A DNA stretch of 64,000 nucleotides, taken from contig CAUYWD010000280.1 of NCBI GenBank assembly GCA_963576735.1, positions 1 through 64,000 of the forward strand, in the 5' to 3' direction. The notes beneath the pieces were generated by a model, which saw nothing but the letters and a program-made list of their open reading frames with translations, was not told where the DNA came from and made no database searches. The position numbers and the translations under genes are program-made. This DNA is from Bedellia somnulentella. Its lineage: Eukaryota > Arthropoda > Insecta > Lepidoptera > Bedelliidae. This document shows, one piece after another, positions 1-11,200 of this stretch; position 1 is the first letter of the stretch; every line of letters starts with the position of its first letter.

Positions 1-293
1 GAATTTTCTACGATCTGCATATTTTTTTAAGTTATTTTGCGTATTTCTCTCACTATCAGTAATATTATCACCAACGTTTTCGATTTCTTTATCTAAAACT
101 GTATGTGATTTTGAATTATTCGTAAGATCAGTTTGCGTATCAAACTCTCGTTCACAATAATGGCAACTATTACTGAATACTTGATCCTTCGTTTTAGATG
201 CAATATTATTTTCATTAACATGTGCTACTTCTTGCGAAGTCCATATTTCATGGTTCTTCATATTTGAGAATATTGAAAGTTCATCCGGAAATC
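1..293 (-). CDS. Host zinc-finger-like gene, exon 3 (partial)
   Basis: The exon starts after a strong acceptor (TTTTTTCTTTCAG|GA) and stays open to the window edge. It encodes FPDELSIFSN... and a motif CHYCEREF followed by TDLTNNSKSH. This has the C-x2-C spacing of a C2H2 finger, but the first histidine position appears to be Asn, so the finger is atypical or degenerate. The phase matches exon 2. The remainder of the gene, probably with more fingers, lies to the left outside the window. Intron 2 (294-2471) holds the P-like transposon and RTE-like repeats; intron 1 (2879-4217) holds SINE and RTE-like pieces. Confidence 0.55.
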
Positions 294-371
294 CTGAAAG
301 AAAAAATATACTAAACTGTGCGTAGAAGTAACTCATACACGGTGTCACATTTCAGCTTTCAGTCCTTCTAG

Positions 372-1796
372 CAAGGATACTCTACACTATGGATGTCCTG
401 TGGTACTATATCTAAGTAACGTTATGCAAATAATAATCATATCGCTACAGAAATATTCCATATGCCGTTTTCTCTTTCTAACCTTCCGAGTTTAATCGTT
501 TGAAAAAGAGAACAATACATGTTTACTTCTTGTTGTTTATGACAAAATTTCGTCAAGACGTTACGATTATGATAGCGCGTACATAGATCGGCCATCTTAA
601 TCGCCATTTGATCTGTCAAGCTGTTTGTAAACAAAAGTGTTGATTGTGTTTATTGTGTTTTGGACATTGATTAATCAAGTTTTGGACCATAAAATTACAT
701 GGGTAATATAAATGCACATTGCCCTGTTGGTCTGTTAAAGTTTATGGCGCCCGTAATAGCGAAAATCTTCTTTGTTTTCACTTCGGTCAAGAGTATATTT
801 TGGTTTATTTCATGCTTCCTCGATGTGATCAGAGAAAATTTCATGAGCATTGTAATATTTTCGCCATAAAACGCTTACTTTTCATGATTTCTTCCAAAAT
901 TATTTCCTCTCGTTGTTTACCTAGTGATGTGAAACACCGATCATTTAGTATTATCGATATTTTAGTACTATCAGATTCGGTTTAAGTTGTTTGGTTGGTT
1001 AACTTATTAAAAATCTAAACGCCTTCCAAAATGTAGGTAACATTAATTTTATAGTTTATACTTTTCTTCACATTTGTTACTTACGAGGCGGTTATTGATT
1101 ACTAAAATTAAATAATTTCAGGTTTCCTACAAGTGAAGCACGGAGACGAAAGTGGCTTGATGGTATTGGCTTTGAAAATATCAACCATCAGCATAAAAAT
1201 TGGCATTACATTTTAAAAAAATGGTATGGTAGATCATAAAAAAAACACGAATGAAAAGGTTTCATTCAGAACGTGTTATAACAAATTGACGTTATTTAAA
1301 AATGAATAAATGTGACATTTTTAATTTATTTACGTTATTTTTTTAGTATGTATGTATGTATATGTACGATCTTGCAATATAAGTCAAGCACAGCAACAAT
1401 ATTTTGTGGTACGTGTACGACAACCGATTTAAAGTCGTCCTTGAGCATATGACACCCATGATTAATCTCACTGAACCACTGACCGATGCACTGCTTTTAA
1501 CTTACCCCACGAAAATGTTCACGAGTTAAATCCATGGTGATGATCGAAACGAAGGTTTAAAACTGGCGCTAAAATATCTAGATCTAAATTAAAAGTATTT
1601 GCCCACTGTCGAAATAAATTAATTCTACATAAAACATTATTAAATAAACATGTTGGCCAATTTATCGATATGTTTCTATTCTGATTCTTTATTGCATGAT
1701 ACAACCCTAGGTCAGTCATTTTAATTGCCAATAGGCCACGCCCCCTGCTACGCTCTAAGAGTGTTTAGGGACCGTCCATAGTGTAGAGTATCCTTG
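372..1796. mobile_element. Decayed P-element-like DNA transposon
   Basis: The ends are perfect 22-bp inverted repeats (372-393 and 1775-1796) beginning CAAGGATACTCTACAC. They are flanked by an 8-bp direct duplication CCTTCTAG (364-371 and 1797-1804). An 8-bp duplication and a CA...TG end fit the P superfamily. P transposases carry an N-terminal THAP domain, and a THAP-like remnant lies inside (719-1238). At 1425 bp with no long ORF it is non-autonomous. Two small minus-strand reading frames in it share MAIKM(A/T)DL, showing internal duplication. Confidence 0.65.
719..1238 (+). pseudogene. THAP-domain remnant inside the P-like element
   Basis: One piece reads WSVKVYGARNSENLLCFHF near 725-785. 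After an acceptor-like AATTTCAG, a second piece reads FPTSEARRRKWLDGIGFENI (about 1122-1180) and stops soon after. Order and spacing resemble the first half of a THAP zinc finger (C...FH..FP...RR..W). The second cysteine and the distal C-x2-H pair are not visible. The call is low to moderate confidence and rests partly on the element context. Confidence 0.35.
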
Positions 1797-1937
1797 CCTT
1801 CTAGAGACTCGAGAGAGCGAGAGCCATTACAGCCAATAGGTGTGAGCGAGACGCCAACACACCCAACAAGGTTACCTACTTACTTTGACCACCGTTTTTG
1901 TTCTATAGGAAAGATTAGACCTAGATGCTGTGAAGAG

Positions 1938-2440
1938 GCTTAGAATAGCACTACCCCATTTTTTACCTGTAGGTGATTGTAAGAAGCGACTAAAGTATAT
2001 TAGTTATTAACCGACAAATGTAGTATAAATCTATAATATAAAGCCGCGTAGTGCCGGCTTAGAACAGCACTACCCCATTTCTTCCGGTGGGTGTACGTAA
2101 GAGGCGACTAACGGTATTGGGACTTTTAAGGGATTTTAGGGCGATGCGGTTGGAGACCCATCACCAAAAACCTTTGTTTTACCATCTTTTCCCCACACAA
2201 TTTTCCAAAAGTGGCTGAGGAATTTCTAATTCCTTAGCTTCTGGCTACCCCTTCTAGGAATCATATACTCACGGCTATAAATTCCTACAATCCAACGGGG
2301 ACCCAGAGCTTCAGAATAATAAATTCTTCAGCCACTTTCGGAAGTTGAGTGGAAATCATTAAAAAAGCCCTAATACCCTTAGCCGCCTCTTACAAACACC
2401 CATGGGAAGAAATGGGGTAGTGCTATTCTTAGCAGACACA
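1938..2440. repeat. RTE-5'-end-like repeats forming an inverted pair
   Basis: Plus-orientation pieces at about 1938-1990 and 2043-2205 contain CACTACCCCATTTCTTCC and AGGCGACTAA, like the first bases of the intact RTE at 30761. A minus-orientation copy lies at 2296-2440. The opposed copies could fold back over about 150 bp. They lie in an intron of the host gene. Confidence 0.6.
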
Positions 2441-2471
2441 GCAATATATTGATAATAAAAAAATATCTTAC

Positions 2472-2878
2472 CACGTTTATCTTCAACTGATTCCATATTT
2501 TCATCATCATCACTGTCTCTGTCCCATTTCGTCTCATCACGACTCAACGAGTCATACATGTGAACATAACTAGGCTCTGAAACTTCATTTAATTCTTTAT
2601 CCACAGCATCTTCTCTTGGTTCATCCGAATCTTCATTTAATTCTTCACCCATCGTATCTTCTCTTGGTTCATCCGAATCTTCATTTAATTCTTCACCCAT
2701 CATATCTTCTCTTGGTTCATCCGAATCTTCATTTAATTCTTCACCCATCGTATCCTCTCTTGGTTCATCAACTTTTATATTGTATTCTTCATATTCAACT
2801 GATGGTGTTTCATCTAATAATCCCGTTGTAATATAGTTTGGACTGTGTTTAGACTTTTGTTGATACATTCGACTTGAC
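2472..2878 (-). CDS. Host zinc-finger-like gene, exon 2 with acidic 16-residue repeats
   Basis: Internal exon of 407 bp. It is bounded by an acceptor (polypyrimidine then CTTCCAG|G) and a donor (CGTG|GTAAGA). It is open throughout and in phase with exon 1 (2+1) and with exon 3 (1+2, making Gly). It encodes MYQQKSKHSPNYITTG..., then about three and a half copies of DEPREDTMGEELNEDS, then DDDENMESVEDKRG. The repeats come from 48-bp tandem DNA units, so length variation between individuals is likely. The acidic repeats are probably disordered. Beyond the donor the reading frame runs into an RTE-like repeat, confirming that it is intronic there. Confidence 0.65.
2590..2775 (-). repeat. 48-bp coding tandem repeat
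   Basis: About four units of 48 bp inside exon 2, encoding DEPREDTMGEELNEDS with small variations. The first three translated units are near identical; the one nearest the donor side is diverged (DEPREDAVDKELNEVS). Confidence 0.85.
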
Positions 2879-2904
2879 CTGGAAGTGTTATACCAAAACT
2901 GAAA

Positions 2905-3040
2905 ATTAAATGTTCACGCCGTATATCCGGAAGGGGTTGGCAGAGGTACTAATACTTCTGAGCATCACGTGGCATTGTCACCTGTTGTTCAAAGTATCCA
3001 CGTTTTGCTTTGACAGAGTATATGAAGAGAAAATGGCTAT
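2905..3040 (-). repeat. SINE 3' fragment
   Basis: Reverse-oriented fragment of the SINE seen in full at 18401-18745. It matches the block that reads, in the sense direction, CAAAACGTGGGTACTCTGAAC through CGGCGTGAACGTTTATG, with many substitutions. Confidence 0.6.
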
Positions 3041-3054
3041 AATTTTCTAGAAAG

Positions 3055-3410
3055 GGTAGCTAGAGCTTCAGTATAAGCAATTCTTCAGCCTCTTTTGGAA
3101 GCTGGGTGGGAAAAAGATAGTAAATTAAGAATTTTCGTTATGGGTCTCCATTCTCAGTCTCCATCAAACCCTAAATTGCTTCTTACAAACACCCACAGTT
3201 TTTTTTGTGATTTTTGGGCGATGTGGTTAGAGAATCGTCACCAAAAACATTTATTATCTTTTCCCCAATCAACTTTCAAAAGTGGCTGAGGAATTTATCA
3301 TTCCAAAGATCTGGCTACCCTGTTAAGGGATATTTAGCCGTGCGTAAGTATATGTATGTATGTAAAACCCACAGGAAGAAATAGGGTAGTGCTATTCTTA
3401 GTGGACACTA
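3055..3410. repeat. RTE-like repeat cluster
   Basis: Contains AAAGTGGCTGAGGAATTT, GGGCGATGTGGTTAGAG and, at the end, a minus-orientation copy of GGGTAGTGCTATTCTTAG shared with 2420-2440 and 3775-3795. A (TATG)n stretch near 3345-3362 resembles an RTE tail. Confidence 0.5.
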
Positions 3411-3475
3411 CTAAGCATTATTCTATGATACTAACTCACATAATAATTACTAGTAAATAAAGAAAAGAAAAATTT

Positions 3476-3545
3476 CCAACACCACCAGCAGGAATTGAAC
3501 CCGCGAGACCTTGGGTATACGCCCCAGTCGCTTCAAGAAAAGAAA
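3476..3545 (-). repeat. tRNA-like SINE head fragment
   Basis: On the minus strand there is a perfect pol III B box, GGTTCAATTCC, in a tRNA-like context (GTCTCGCGGGTTCAATTCC). No clear A box is present and no cloverleaf closes, so this is a SINE head or tRNA relic rather than a tRNA gene. Confidence 0.4.
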
Positions 3546-3667
3546 AAAAAAACCTTTATTTCTTGGTAATAATCTCCACATGAGGATTTCATGAACAAAA
3601 ACATTTAAATCACATTATAATTACAAACTCACTGTTTTGAATCTCGCAATGGTATAACTAGACTTTG

Positions 3668-4110
3668 GAAAAGATGGTAAAAATAAAAGTTTTTGGTAAT
3701 GGGTCATCGCCCAAAATCACTTAACAAGCCCCTATACCCTCAGTTGCCTCTTACGATTACCCACGGGTAGAAATGGGGTAGTGTTATTCTAAGCCGATGT
3801 GGGAACAGCAAAGATATAGTGGCCAATACACCCTGCTATGTACCAACTTAGTATTTGTATTTATGTTTAGCTAGAGAAACATTTTGATACCGCAATGTAC
3901 GATTTTTTATGACGCTGCTAGTATGCGAGTGAGTTTGCCGTCTAACGGTCACCACACCGACACTACATGGCTAAGAAGTTAAGTAGGGAAAAGATGGTAA
4001 AATAAGGGTTGTTGGTGATTGTTCTCCAACCGCATGGCCCAAAAATCCCTTAAAAGCCCCAATAACATTAGTCCCCTCTTATGTACACCCACAGGAAGAA
4101 ATTCTAAGCC
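3668..4110 (-). repeat. Two further RTE-like repeat copies
   Basis: Minus-orientation copies at about 3668-3802 and 3983-4110 share GGAAAAGATGGTAAAA, CGCCCAAAATC and a GCCTCTTACGATTACCCAC-type block with 2150-2440. The 180 bp between them shows no recognisable feature. Confidence 0.5.
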
Positions 4111-4217
4111 AAAACTTATTTCAATATTAAAATATCATGTTTTCAAAAGGAATTACAAATGAAGTAATTTATACAAGTGCTCTTTTTAAAATCTGGTCTT
4201 GCATGATACATACATAC

Positions 4218-4546
4218 TTTGTGACTACCATTTTCCTATTTGCAGTCATACCGACTGTTTCTGATTCAAATGTTTGGGGATGATTAGTAATATTGTCATT
4301 GGTTATATTCTGATCTTCAACGATACTCTCAAACGGGTCATCCTCTTCCTCTATTTTATATATAAAAACATGACCATCATTATCATCAGTTGTTCTGATG
4401 AAAAGTAAATTATTATGTTCTTGTGAATGAATAAAACTTAGCAATGAGACATTGTCCACGTCAGTATTTAGAGTCTCCACTTTAACTTGAACATCTATTT
4501 GATTGTGACCATTTGCAGCATCTGTATTTTCTGATAATTGATCCAT
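4218..4546 (-). CDS. Host zinc-finger-like gene, first coding exon
   Basis: First coding exon of a three-exon minus-strand gene model. The start chosen is the Met of MDQLSENTD; an in-frame ATG 31 codons upstream is possible but sits in an unremarkable leader. The 109 codons are acidic (IEEEDDPFESIVED) with no recognised domain. The exon ends at AAA|GTATGT, a good splice donor, in phase 2. Joining to the next exon's G completes a Lys codon without a frame break, which is the main support for the model. The function cannot be named; an acidic N-terminus ahead of a C2H2-like finger suggests a transcription regulator. The gene reads away from the telomeric array. Confidence 0.6.
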
Positions 4547-5830
4547 TTTAAATATTTTTTTAATGCAGTTGATCTGAAAATTAATTAAATAAGTTTGGAC
4601 ACACATTTTTATAATAGAACTGGGCAAAACAGCACTCAAAATATAGAGAAATTAACTAGAGTGGAAACCAAACACAGTGTATTGGATTGAATCAGGCGTT
4701 ACTTTGCGGAAATCCATAGCAATACTAATATTAATAAATTTCTTCGCTTAATTCCGCTAAATAATACCTGCAGTCTTCATGCAACATGCACTGTGCATCG
4801 CCCGCCCTCCCACTTACAAGAAATCGAAAAGCAGACAATGCACCACACACACACCCGCAAGCGAAAACCACAGGCAACCACAAACATGCGACGCGTTTCG
4901 ACTCAACACGAGTCATTGACGAGCAGTTAGTAGACAGTTCGGCAGCTGACCACCGAGCTGCCGAACTGTCTACTAACTGCTCGTCAATGACTCGTGTTGA
5001 GTCGAAACGCGTGTGATGTAATGTAATTAGTAAACACAGTGTAGTAAAAAAATAGCTTAAAGAATTCTGCAAAAAACTATTTGTCAAAATAAATGATCCT
5101 AATACCCTAATTGATTGTCTCAGTTTTTTGCATAGCTGATTTAGTGGCAATACACTAAGCCCCTTACAGATAATGAAATTAAAAATTTCTTCTCAATTGA
5201 GTTAAGTTCCCTAAAATAAAAAAAAAAGTCATAAAGTTTATTCTTCAAAATTAAGTTAAAAACTAACATTTTTTGAACTATGTTTCAAACAAGTGTGTGT
5301 GGATATGTGATGCCTGTTTGCAAATTTTCTTGTTGGATTCAATAATTACTTTCTAGTTTACCTTTATTTACAATAAGGGTACTTGGTGTAGATACATATA
5401 TTAGCAGCGGTTGGGGTATAAAAACCCCAAAATCGTAAGTCACATCGTACGAACGCCATAAAAAGTAAAGTTGTAAAGTTAACTGTCTCATCCCAAAAGT
5501 TAAAGGGACTGTTTTAAAAATAGGCACCCATAGAAGATGTGGTCATTTCTGTAGAGTTAAAAATCACTGAAATTACCTTGTTTTACGAATTTACAACCAG
5601 AAATTAATCACAATTTAATAGAACGATAAACTCACCTATCTAATTTGATTAATAACTCATTATTTGTTCATCGTATCTTAAATTAAAGAAGAAAAATTTT
5701 AACGTACAAACAAGTTTCATTTGTTTTGTTTATTTCTTTTCGTTCGTAATGCTTCATTTATGGCAAAGATTGACATGTATGCCAGTATCTGTTAAAGTAA
5801 AGTAATAATATTCTTTGTTCAACCTTAAAA
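4547..5830. other. Non-coding interval upstream of the host gene
   Basis: AT-rich sequence that should contain the 5' end or promoter of the minus-strand gene; no clear core promoter is visible. The only distinct structure is the perfect hairpin at 4891-5012, preceded by a C/A-rich tract. Open frames here are palindrome artefacts. Confidence 0.6.
4891..5012. repeat. Perfect 57-bp inverted repeat with 8-base loop
   Basis: Arms 4891-4947 and 4956-5012 are exact reverse complements over 57 bp around the loop GACCACCG. The stem begins and ends with ACGCGT (MluI-like). No target duplication is obvious on the flanks. Such long perfect palindromes are normally unstable, so it is probably young. Confidence 0.9.
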
Positions 5831-6426
5831 ATTGGCATAGACCTCGCTTTTATAACATACCCTTTTTATATTATAAATCGATAAAGGTCATCAAACTAAA
5901 CAACTTTGCCCATGGAATGCCTATCTAAAATATTGTAATTTTTAAAATAAAATAATAATTAAAAATTGTCGTACCTAGTTCAAACTGAGAATGTATAGAA
6001 TGAGATTCTTTGCTTCAGTGAAAATAAGAAATAAAAAAAAACATCTGATCTATGCTTTTCGCGCTGTAAATAAAAACATAACATCTTTCGGTGTTTAGTT
6101 TGATCGATTTATAATATAAAAAGGGTATGTTATAAAAGCGAGGTCTAGGCCAATTGGAAAAAACTGGAAAATATCGAAAGGCGAAAAGCGAAAAGCATAG
6201 ATCAGATGTTTTTTTATTTTATTTCTTATTTTCACCACTGAAGCAAAGAATCTCATTCTATACATTCTCAGTTTGAACTAGGTACGACAATTTTCAATTA
6301 TTATTTTATTTTAAAAATTACAATATTTTAGATAGGCATTCCATGGGCAATGTTGTTTAGTTTGATGTCCTTTATCGATTTATAATATAAAAAGGGTATG
6401 TTATAAAAGCGAGGTCTAGGCCAATT
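5831..6426. mobile_element. Nested foldback / MITE-like element
   Basis: The ends are inverted copies of a segment containing TAGACCTCGCTTTTATAAC. The left arm (5831 to about 6055) pairs with the right arm (about 6200-6426) across most of its length. An additional inward copy of the same terminal segment lies at 6106-6155, as if one copy inserted or duplicated inside another. No coding capacity. The ends read ATTGGC...GCCAAT. Confidence 0.7.
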
Positions 6427-6505
6427 ACAAATATTTACAATCATGGTATAAAAAAATTAAATAAAAACTAAATATATACATTATAAAAATAAAAATTTCG
6501 TGAAA

Positions 6506-8010
6506 TTAATCGATCTCGGTGTAGGGTAACCTGCCCAATATGCCAGCAGCATTTCCTCTTTGGATGGCCAAGCTATGCGTTGGCCGAGGTAGCTGCAGGT
6601 AGCTGCCAGCTCTGGGGTCACCACACACATCCACAAGGCCAGCGGACAGATTTAATTTAATCCACCCGCACAGTATGTCATTCAAAGACCTCTGAGAAGC
6701 CATGCTTGTCGGAATACTCGAATCTGGACCAAGCAATGCAATCCATGCAGTCTTGGCATCGTCCATTCCACTGATCTCTTTGTCACCTAGAGAAGGACTG
6801 TCATTTTTTTTTGTATAGATCGAGATATAGATGTATATTGTAGAATGTACTGATGACAAGAAAGCAAGTAACGCCGTGTCGGATGGTTTGCGTACGCCCA
6901 AACCTCCAAACCGAACTGGTAGGGTAGCCTGAGCCCAGTTTTTGTCATCAAATTTACAATTTAAAATTTTGCTTAACGTATCTCGTATAACATTGTCTAA
7001 ATCATTTAAAGCCGAAAAAAGCCTCCAAGAATCGCAACATTTTAAAAAATAGGTGAATTTGGGGACGAACGAACAGAATTTTATTTTTATAGGCCAAATG
7101 AGGATTAATAGATTGTAAACGCTCCGAATATTGGTTGAAATTTAGAATTTTGTCTTGAATAAAACCTGGTGGAGAATTTTCGTTTAGAGGGGCTCCGAGG
7201 AGACGAATCATTATTTAGGACCGTAATGGTTGGTGCCATTTCGTTGAATTTATTTATTATTTCAGTTTTTTTTCATTGGGCAGACAGTTTTCAATATATA
7301 ATTCGCATTTATTGAAATTAAAATCTAGGCCAATGGATGAAAAAGATAATTTTAAATTTTGAAAATCGTTTAATACTGTTGTCGTTTAATACTATGGTCC
7401 CGTCGTCTAGCTAGGCTGAATATTGCTGGTCCTAGGGGATCCCCTTGTTGACAGCCGATACAAAATGAAATTAAATTTTCTTTTTATTATAATTTCGAAG
7501 GTTTGCTAAAACATTGCCAAATATAGTTGAAAATATGCGGTGTTTTTTTTTAACTTTAGTCAACAAGGCTGCCCGATCCACTGAGTTAAATGCATTTTTA
7601 ATATCCTCCTTCAAAAGTACTTGGCCCGCCCAATGTGCGACGTAAGTGCGAGCCGAATGTATGGCTGCTTCACAACCACCGGGAGTGCCAAAACCCAGCT
7701 GTTTCGGTTCAAAGTATGTTGCAAGATCCGGTAGAATGTATTTGTAACAAATTTTTGAAATTACGCGGCGAATTGTGTTGCCGAAAGCTACTGGCCGTAT
7801 ACCACCCTCTTTTTTTTAATGCACAAAGGTTTGCGCCATATAAGATATTTAAAATATCATCACAGACCCGACCCGACAGCATTAGGTTCACTAAGCGGGT
7901 CAACTGAGGAAGTAACGCATCTCTATGTTCCACGACGGCCCCACACAATAGACTTTTCAGATGTTGTAGTGTAAGACCATCGAGGCCACTGGGGTGTCGG
8001 GAGCTAAGGT
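6506..8010 (-). pseudogene. Decayed non-LTR retrotransposon reverse transcriptase
   Basis: Minus-strand fragments in collinear order, in shifting frames. A GLDGLTLQHLK-type block lies near 7990-7960, GGIRPVAFGN near 7810-7780, NAFNSVDRAALL near 7600-7565, GCQQGDP near 7460-7435, LLGAPL near 7205, and GVRKPSDTALLAF at 6901-6860. These are reverse transcriptase blocks: template grip, the first catalytic Asp region, and the QGDP loop. The catalytic box cannot be seen intact. Several stops and frameshifts make it a dead copy. The clade is not assigned with confidence. Confidence 0.65.
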
Positions 8011-8024
8011 GTCACTAGAAAATG

Positions 8025-8160
8025 ACACGGCTCGCGCGGCTCGTTGCGCCGGCAGCTGCGCGCCGAGCCGCGCGAGCAGTGGGCCGCGCCCGCGCCCGCC
8101 AACCAGCTCTGGCTGAGCGTGCCTCTCACCGCCGCCGCGCCACCACAACGCCCGCCTATT
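8025..8160. other. GC-rich patch of unknown origin
   Basis: About 130 bp of very GC-rich sequence (GCGCGCCGAGCCGCGCGAGC and similar) in an AT-rich neighbourhood, between two retroelement relics. It is open in two + frames and one - frame. It resembles a GC-rich host coding exon or CpG-rich promoter piece, but no protein is recognised. Confidence 0.4.
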
Positions 8161-10898
8161 TACATTTATGTTGTACGTTTATTCCACACGGTTCCCGATA
8201 TGAGTCCGAGGTGTCCGCGTTGTAAGACAATATTAGTAGTTTAATGGAAACGCACAGTAATGATATATTTCTGATTGTCGGAGATTTTAAAATTTCGAAT
8301 GCTAATTAGGTTCATGACTCCTCTTACTTGGGAGCCGTATTGACGGATACTACGGGACGGAAAAGCTCATTAACTTGACCTCTGATTTTACAAGTTACTC
8401 GAATATAAAGCAGTACAACTTAGTATGCAATAGTACTAATAGAATACTTGACCTAGTTTTTTGTAATTTCTCATGTTTGGTGACAGCTTGCAATCACCCC
8501 CTTACAACAGAAGACCAATATCACAAATCATTGTTGATAGACCTGTTTGTCAATTCTTACGAATTCCTAAAACCTAAAACCTTTTTAACTAAACTATTTC
8601 ATCATACTAATTTTACTGAAATTTGCTCCTGTTTGTCATCAATCGACTGGTGTAGCATTTTTGATTGAAATGCTGACGTTGAAGCAGTAGTACATTATTT
8701 ATATAAAATCATTGACTCTACTATAGTTCAGTATGTACCAACTCGAAAGAAGCAGTACTCCACACGATATCCACCTTGGTATAGCCTGCCGCTAATCAAA
8801 ATTACTAAAAAAAAGGAAAAAACTCATGCTAAATGGAAAAAATACGGTAACCCGCTAGACTATCATACTTTTTCAATATTGCGTAAGTGAGAACGCCAAC
8901 AACAAAAACTGGACTATGATAAATAAATATATTAATTAGTGAAGAAAAAAAACATAAATTTCCCAAACTTTTCTGGTCGTTTGTAAAATCCAAACAATCC
9001 AAAAGTCAGATTCCACTTAATATGCAATATAATGGTAAATTATACACCTCAGGTGATGACATCTGTGATATTTTTAGTGAAGACTTCAATTCCGTTTTTG
9101 TTTTAACCCCAAAATCCTACACAAAATATAGACAATCACAATGTTCCCCCCAATGCTCCAATGAATATTAGTACAATAACATTTACAGCAGATCTTATTA
9201 GTCGTGAACTTAAGAACGTAGAAATTTATAGAGGTCCAGGTAATGATACACCCACTTTTTGTAAAAAAATGTCCAGTAGAATTATCAGATCCGCTTTTAT
9301 ACATATTCAACTTTATCAATCAAATCTGGAATATTTCCGTCTATTTGGAAACAGGCCTTAATAACACCTATTCCAAAAAATAATATTATTAACGATTTTA
9401 CACAATATTGACCTATATCTAAACTAAACATCTTTGCAAAGATATTTGAACGGATTGCCTCCCAGCAAATTATGAATGCTTTACGTAATCATATCTCTCC
9501 TTCTCAACATGGATTTTGTAAGGGGCGTTCGGTCGAATCAAACATGCTTTCTTTTACTAACTACCTTATTGATGCCATGTATAAAGGGCTACAAGTTGAT
9601 GTTGTGTACACCGATTTTTCTAAAGCGTTTGATAAAAAATCACACGACTTCATGGCCATAAAGTATTAAATATAGGAATACATGGTGATCTGCTTCGATG
9701 GATCATTTCTTATTTGGAAAACCGTTCACAAGCAGTATCATTTAAAGGCTACATATCAAAATTTTTGGATATCCCATCAGGAGTACCTCAAGGGTCTCAT
9801 TTAGGGCCCTTATTATTTATAATTTATATTAACGATATAGACAACTCCATGGATTTTTCAAATTGTTTGCTATATGTCGATGATGCCAAGTTTTTAAAAT
9901 TATCCATAACTCAAGTGACTGTAGTAAATTACAATCTGATCTTCAAAATCTTTCCAACTATTGCTCTTCTAACCAACTCTTTCTTAATTATGACAAATTC
10001 TCAGTAATAACATTTACAAGAAAACATAGCTTTATTGAACATGAACACAGTTTGAATGGTTTACAAATCAAGAGAGTAACATCAATACGGGACTTGGGAA
10101 TCGTAATGGATTCTAAATTATCTTTTGTTCTTCATATCGACTATATAGTAAAAAAAGTATTTAAACAACTTGAGTTTATTATGCGTATATCAAAACCGTT
10201 CAAAACTGCTTAACGTTAAAAATTTTAGACTTTAGTTATGTGCGCTCAATATTGGACTTTGCTAGTATTATCTGGAGTCCCTTTTACGCCTGCCATATAT
10301 CACAAATGGAAAGAGTTCAGAAAAAGTTCTTAAAAACATTGGATTATAGAATAGATGTAATAATAACTACAGCAATTATCTAAATTCCCTCTCAAATCAT
10401 AAACTAAGCACTCTTCAATATAGACGTAAGCAATTTGACTTACGTTTCCTGTTTAAATTATTAAATAGTAGAGTTGACTCCCCAGAACTTTTAGAAAAAA
10501 TATTGTTTAGGATACCTAGACACGGCTCTCGCAATAAACAGTTATTTGTCCCTCCACATTATAAAACTATATCTATTTGTAAAAAAAATTTTAGGCGAAG
10601 TGTTGATTTGTATAACCTAGAATTTTGTGAAATTGATCTGTTTTGTAACAGTTCAAACTCTTTTGCAACTAAATTAAGATATTCGTTTTTACTTTATTTC
10701 ATTTATCTCTTTTGTTTGTTCATATGTTATGTAAACGTTTATAAAAGTTTCAACCAATTTTCTACTTACGTTAATTGTATTTTTGCTCGATAAACCATGA
10801 TGTATAAAAAATAAAATAAAGACAATACTGATGTATCCACTCGCTGCATACAAAAGTGTAAAATATTAATTTATGTAGCTGTAGGTCTAATTGTTTCT

Positions 10899-11055
10899 TG
10901 TTAAATACTTTATCGGTTCTACGGTTTGCCATGCACATCTCTAGTTTAAAAATAGCTTAGCAATAAGGACATCTCTATTATCTGTCTAGATGGTCTGTGG
11001 TGAAAAATAAAATGAAGAATACGTGCCTCAATAATGTTTTATTTAAAATCTATCA
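10899..11055 (+). repeat. Copia 5' LTR
   Basis: 157 bp, starts TG and ends CA. It contains the presumptive promoter and transcript start; an AATAAAATGAAGAATACG block could supply the polyadenylation signal in the 3' copy. Confidence 0.92.
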
Positions 11056-11200
11056 GCAGAGCGTGGTTATTGATCTAAAATGTGTAGAAAAGTGAAAAGA
11101 AAATAATAAATAAGGTTATGAAAGTGGAAAGTGAAAGAAAAAACAAAATTCAAAGAAATACTTAGCATCAAAGAAATTTGTAAGAAGGATAAATAAAAAT

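Noticed and set aside
4731..5150. Overlapping ORFs on both strands around 4,786-5,150
   Set aside because: They are produced by the perfect palindrome, which reads the same open frame on both strands.
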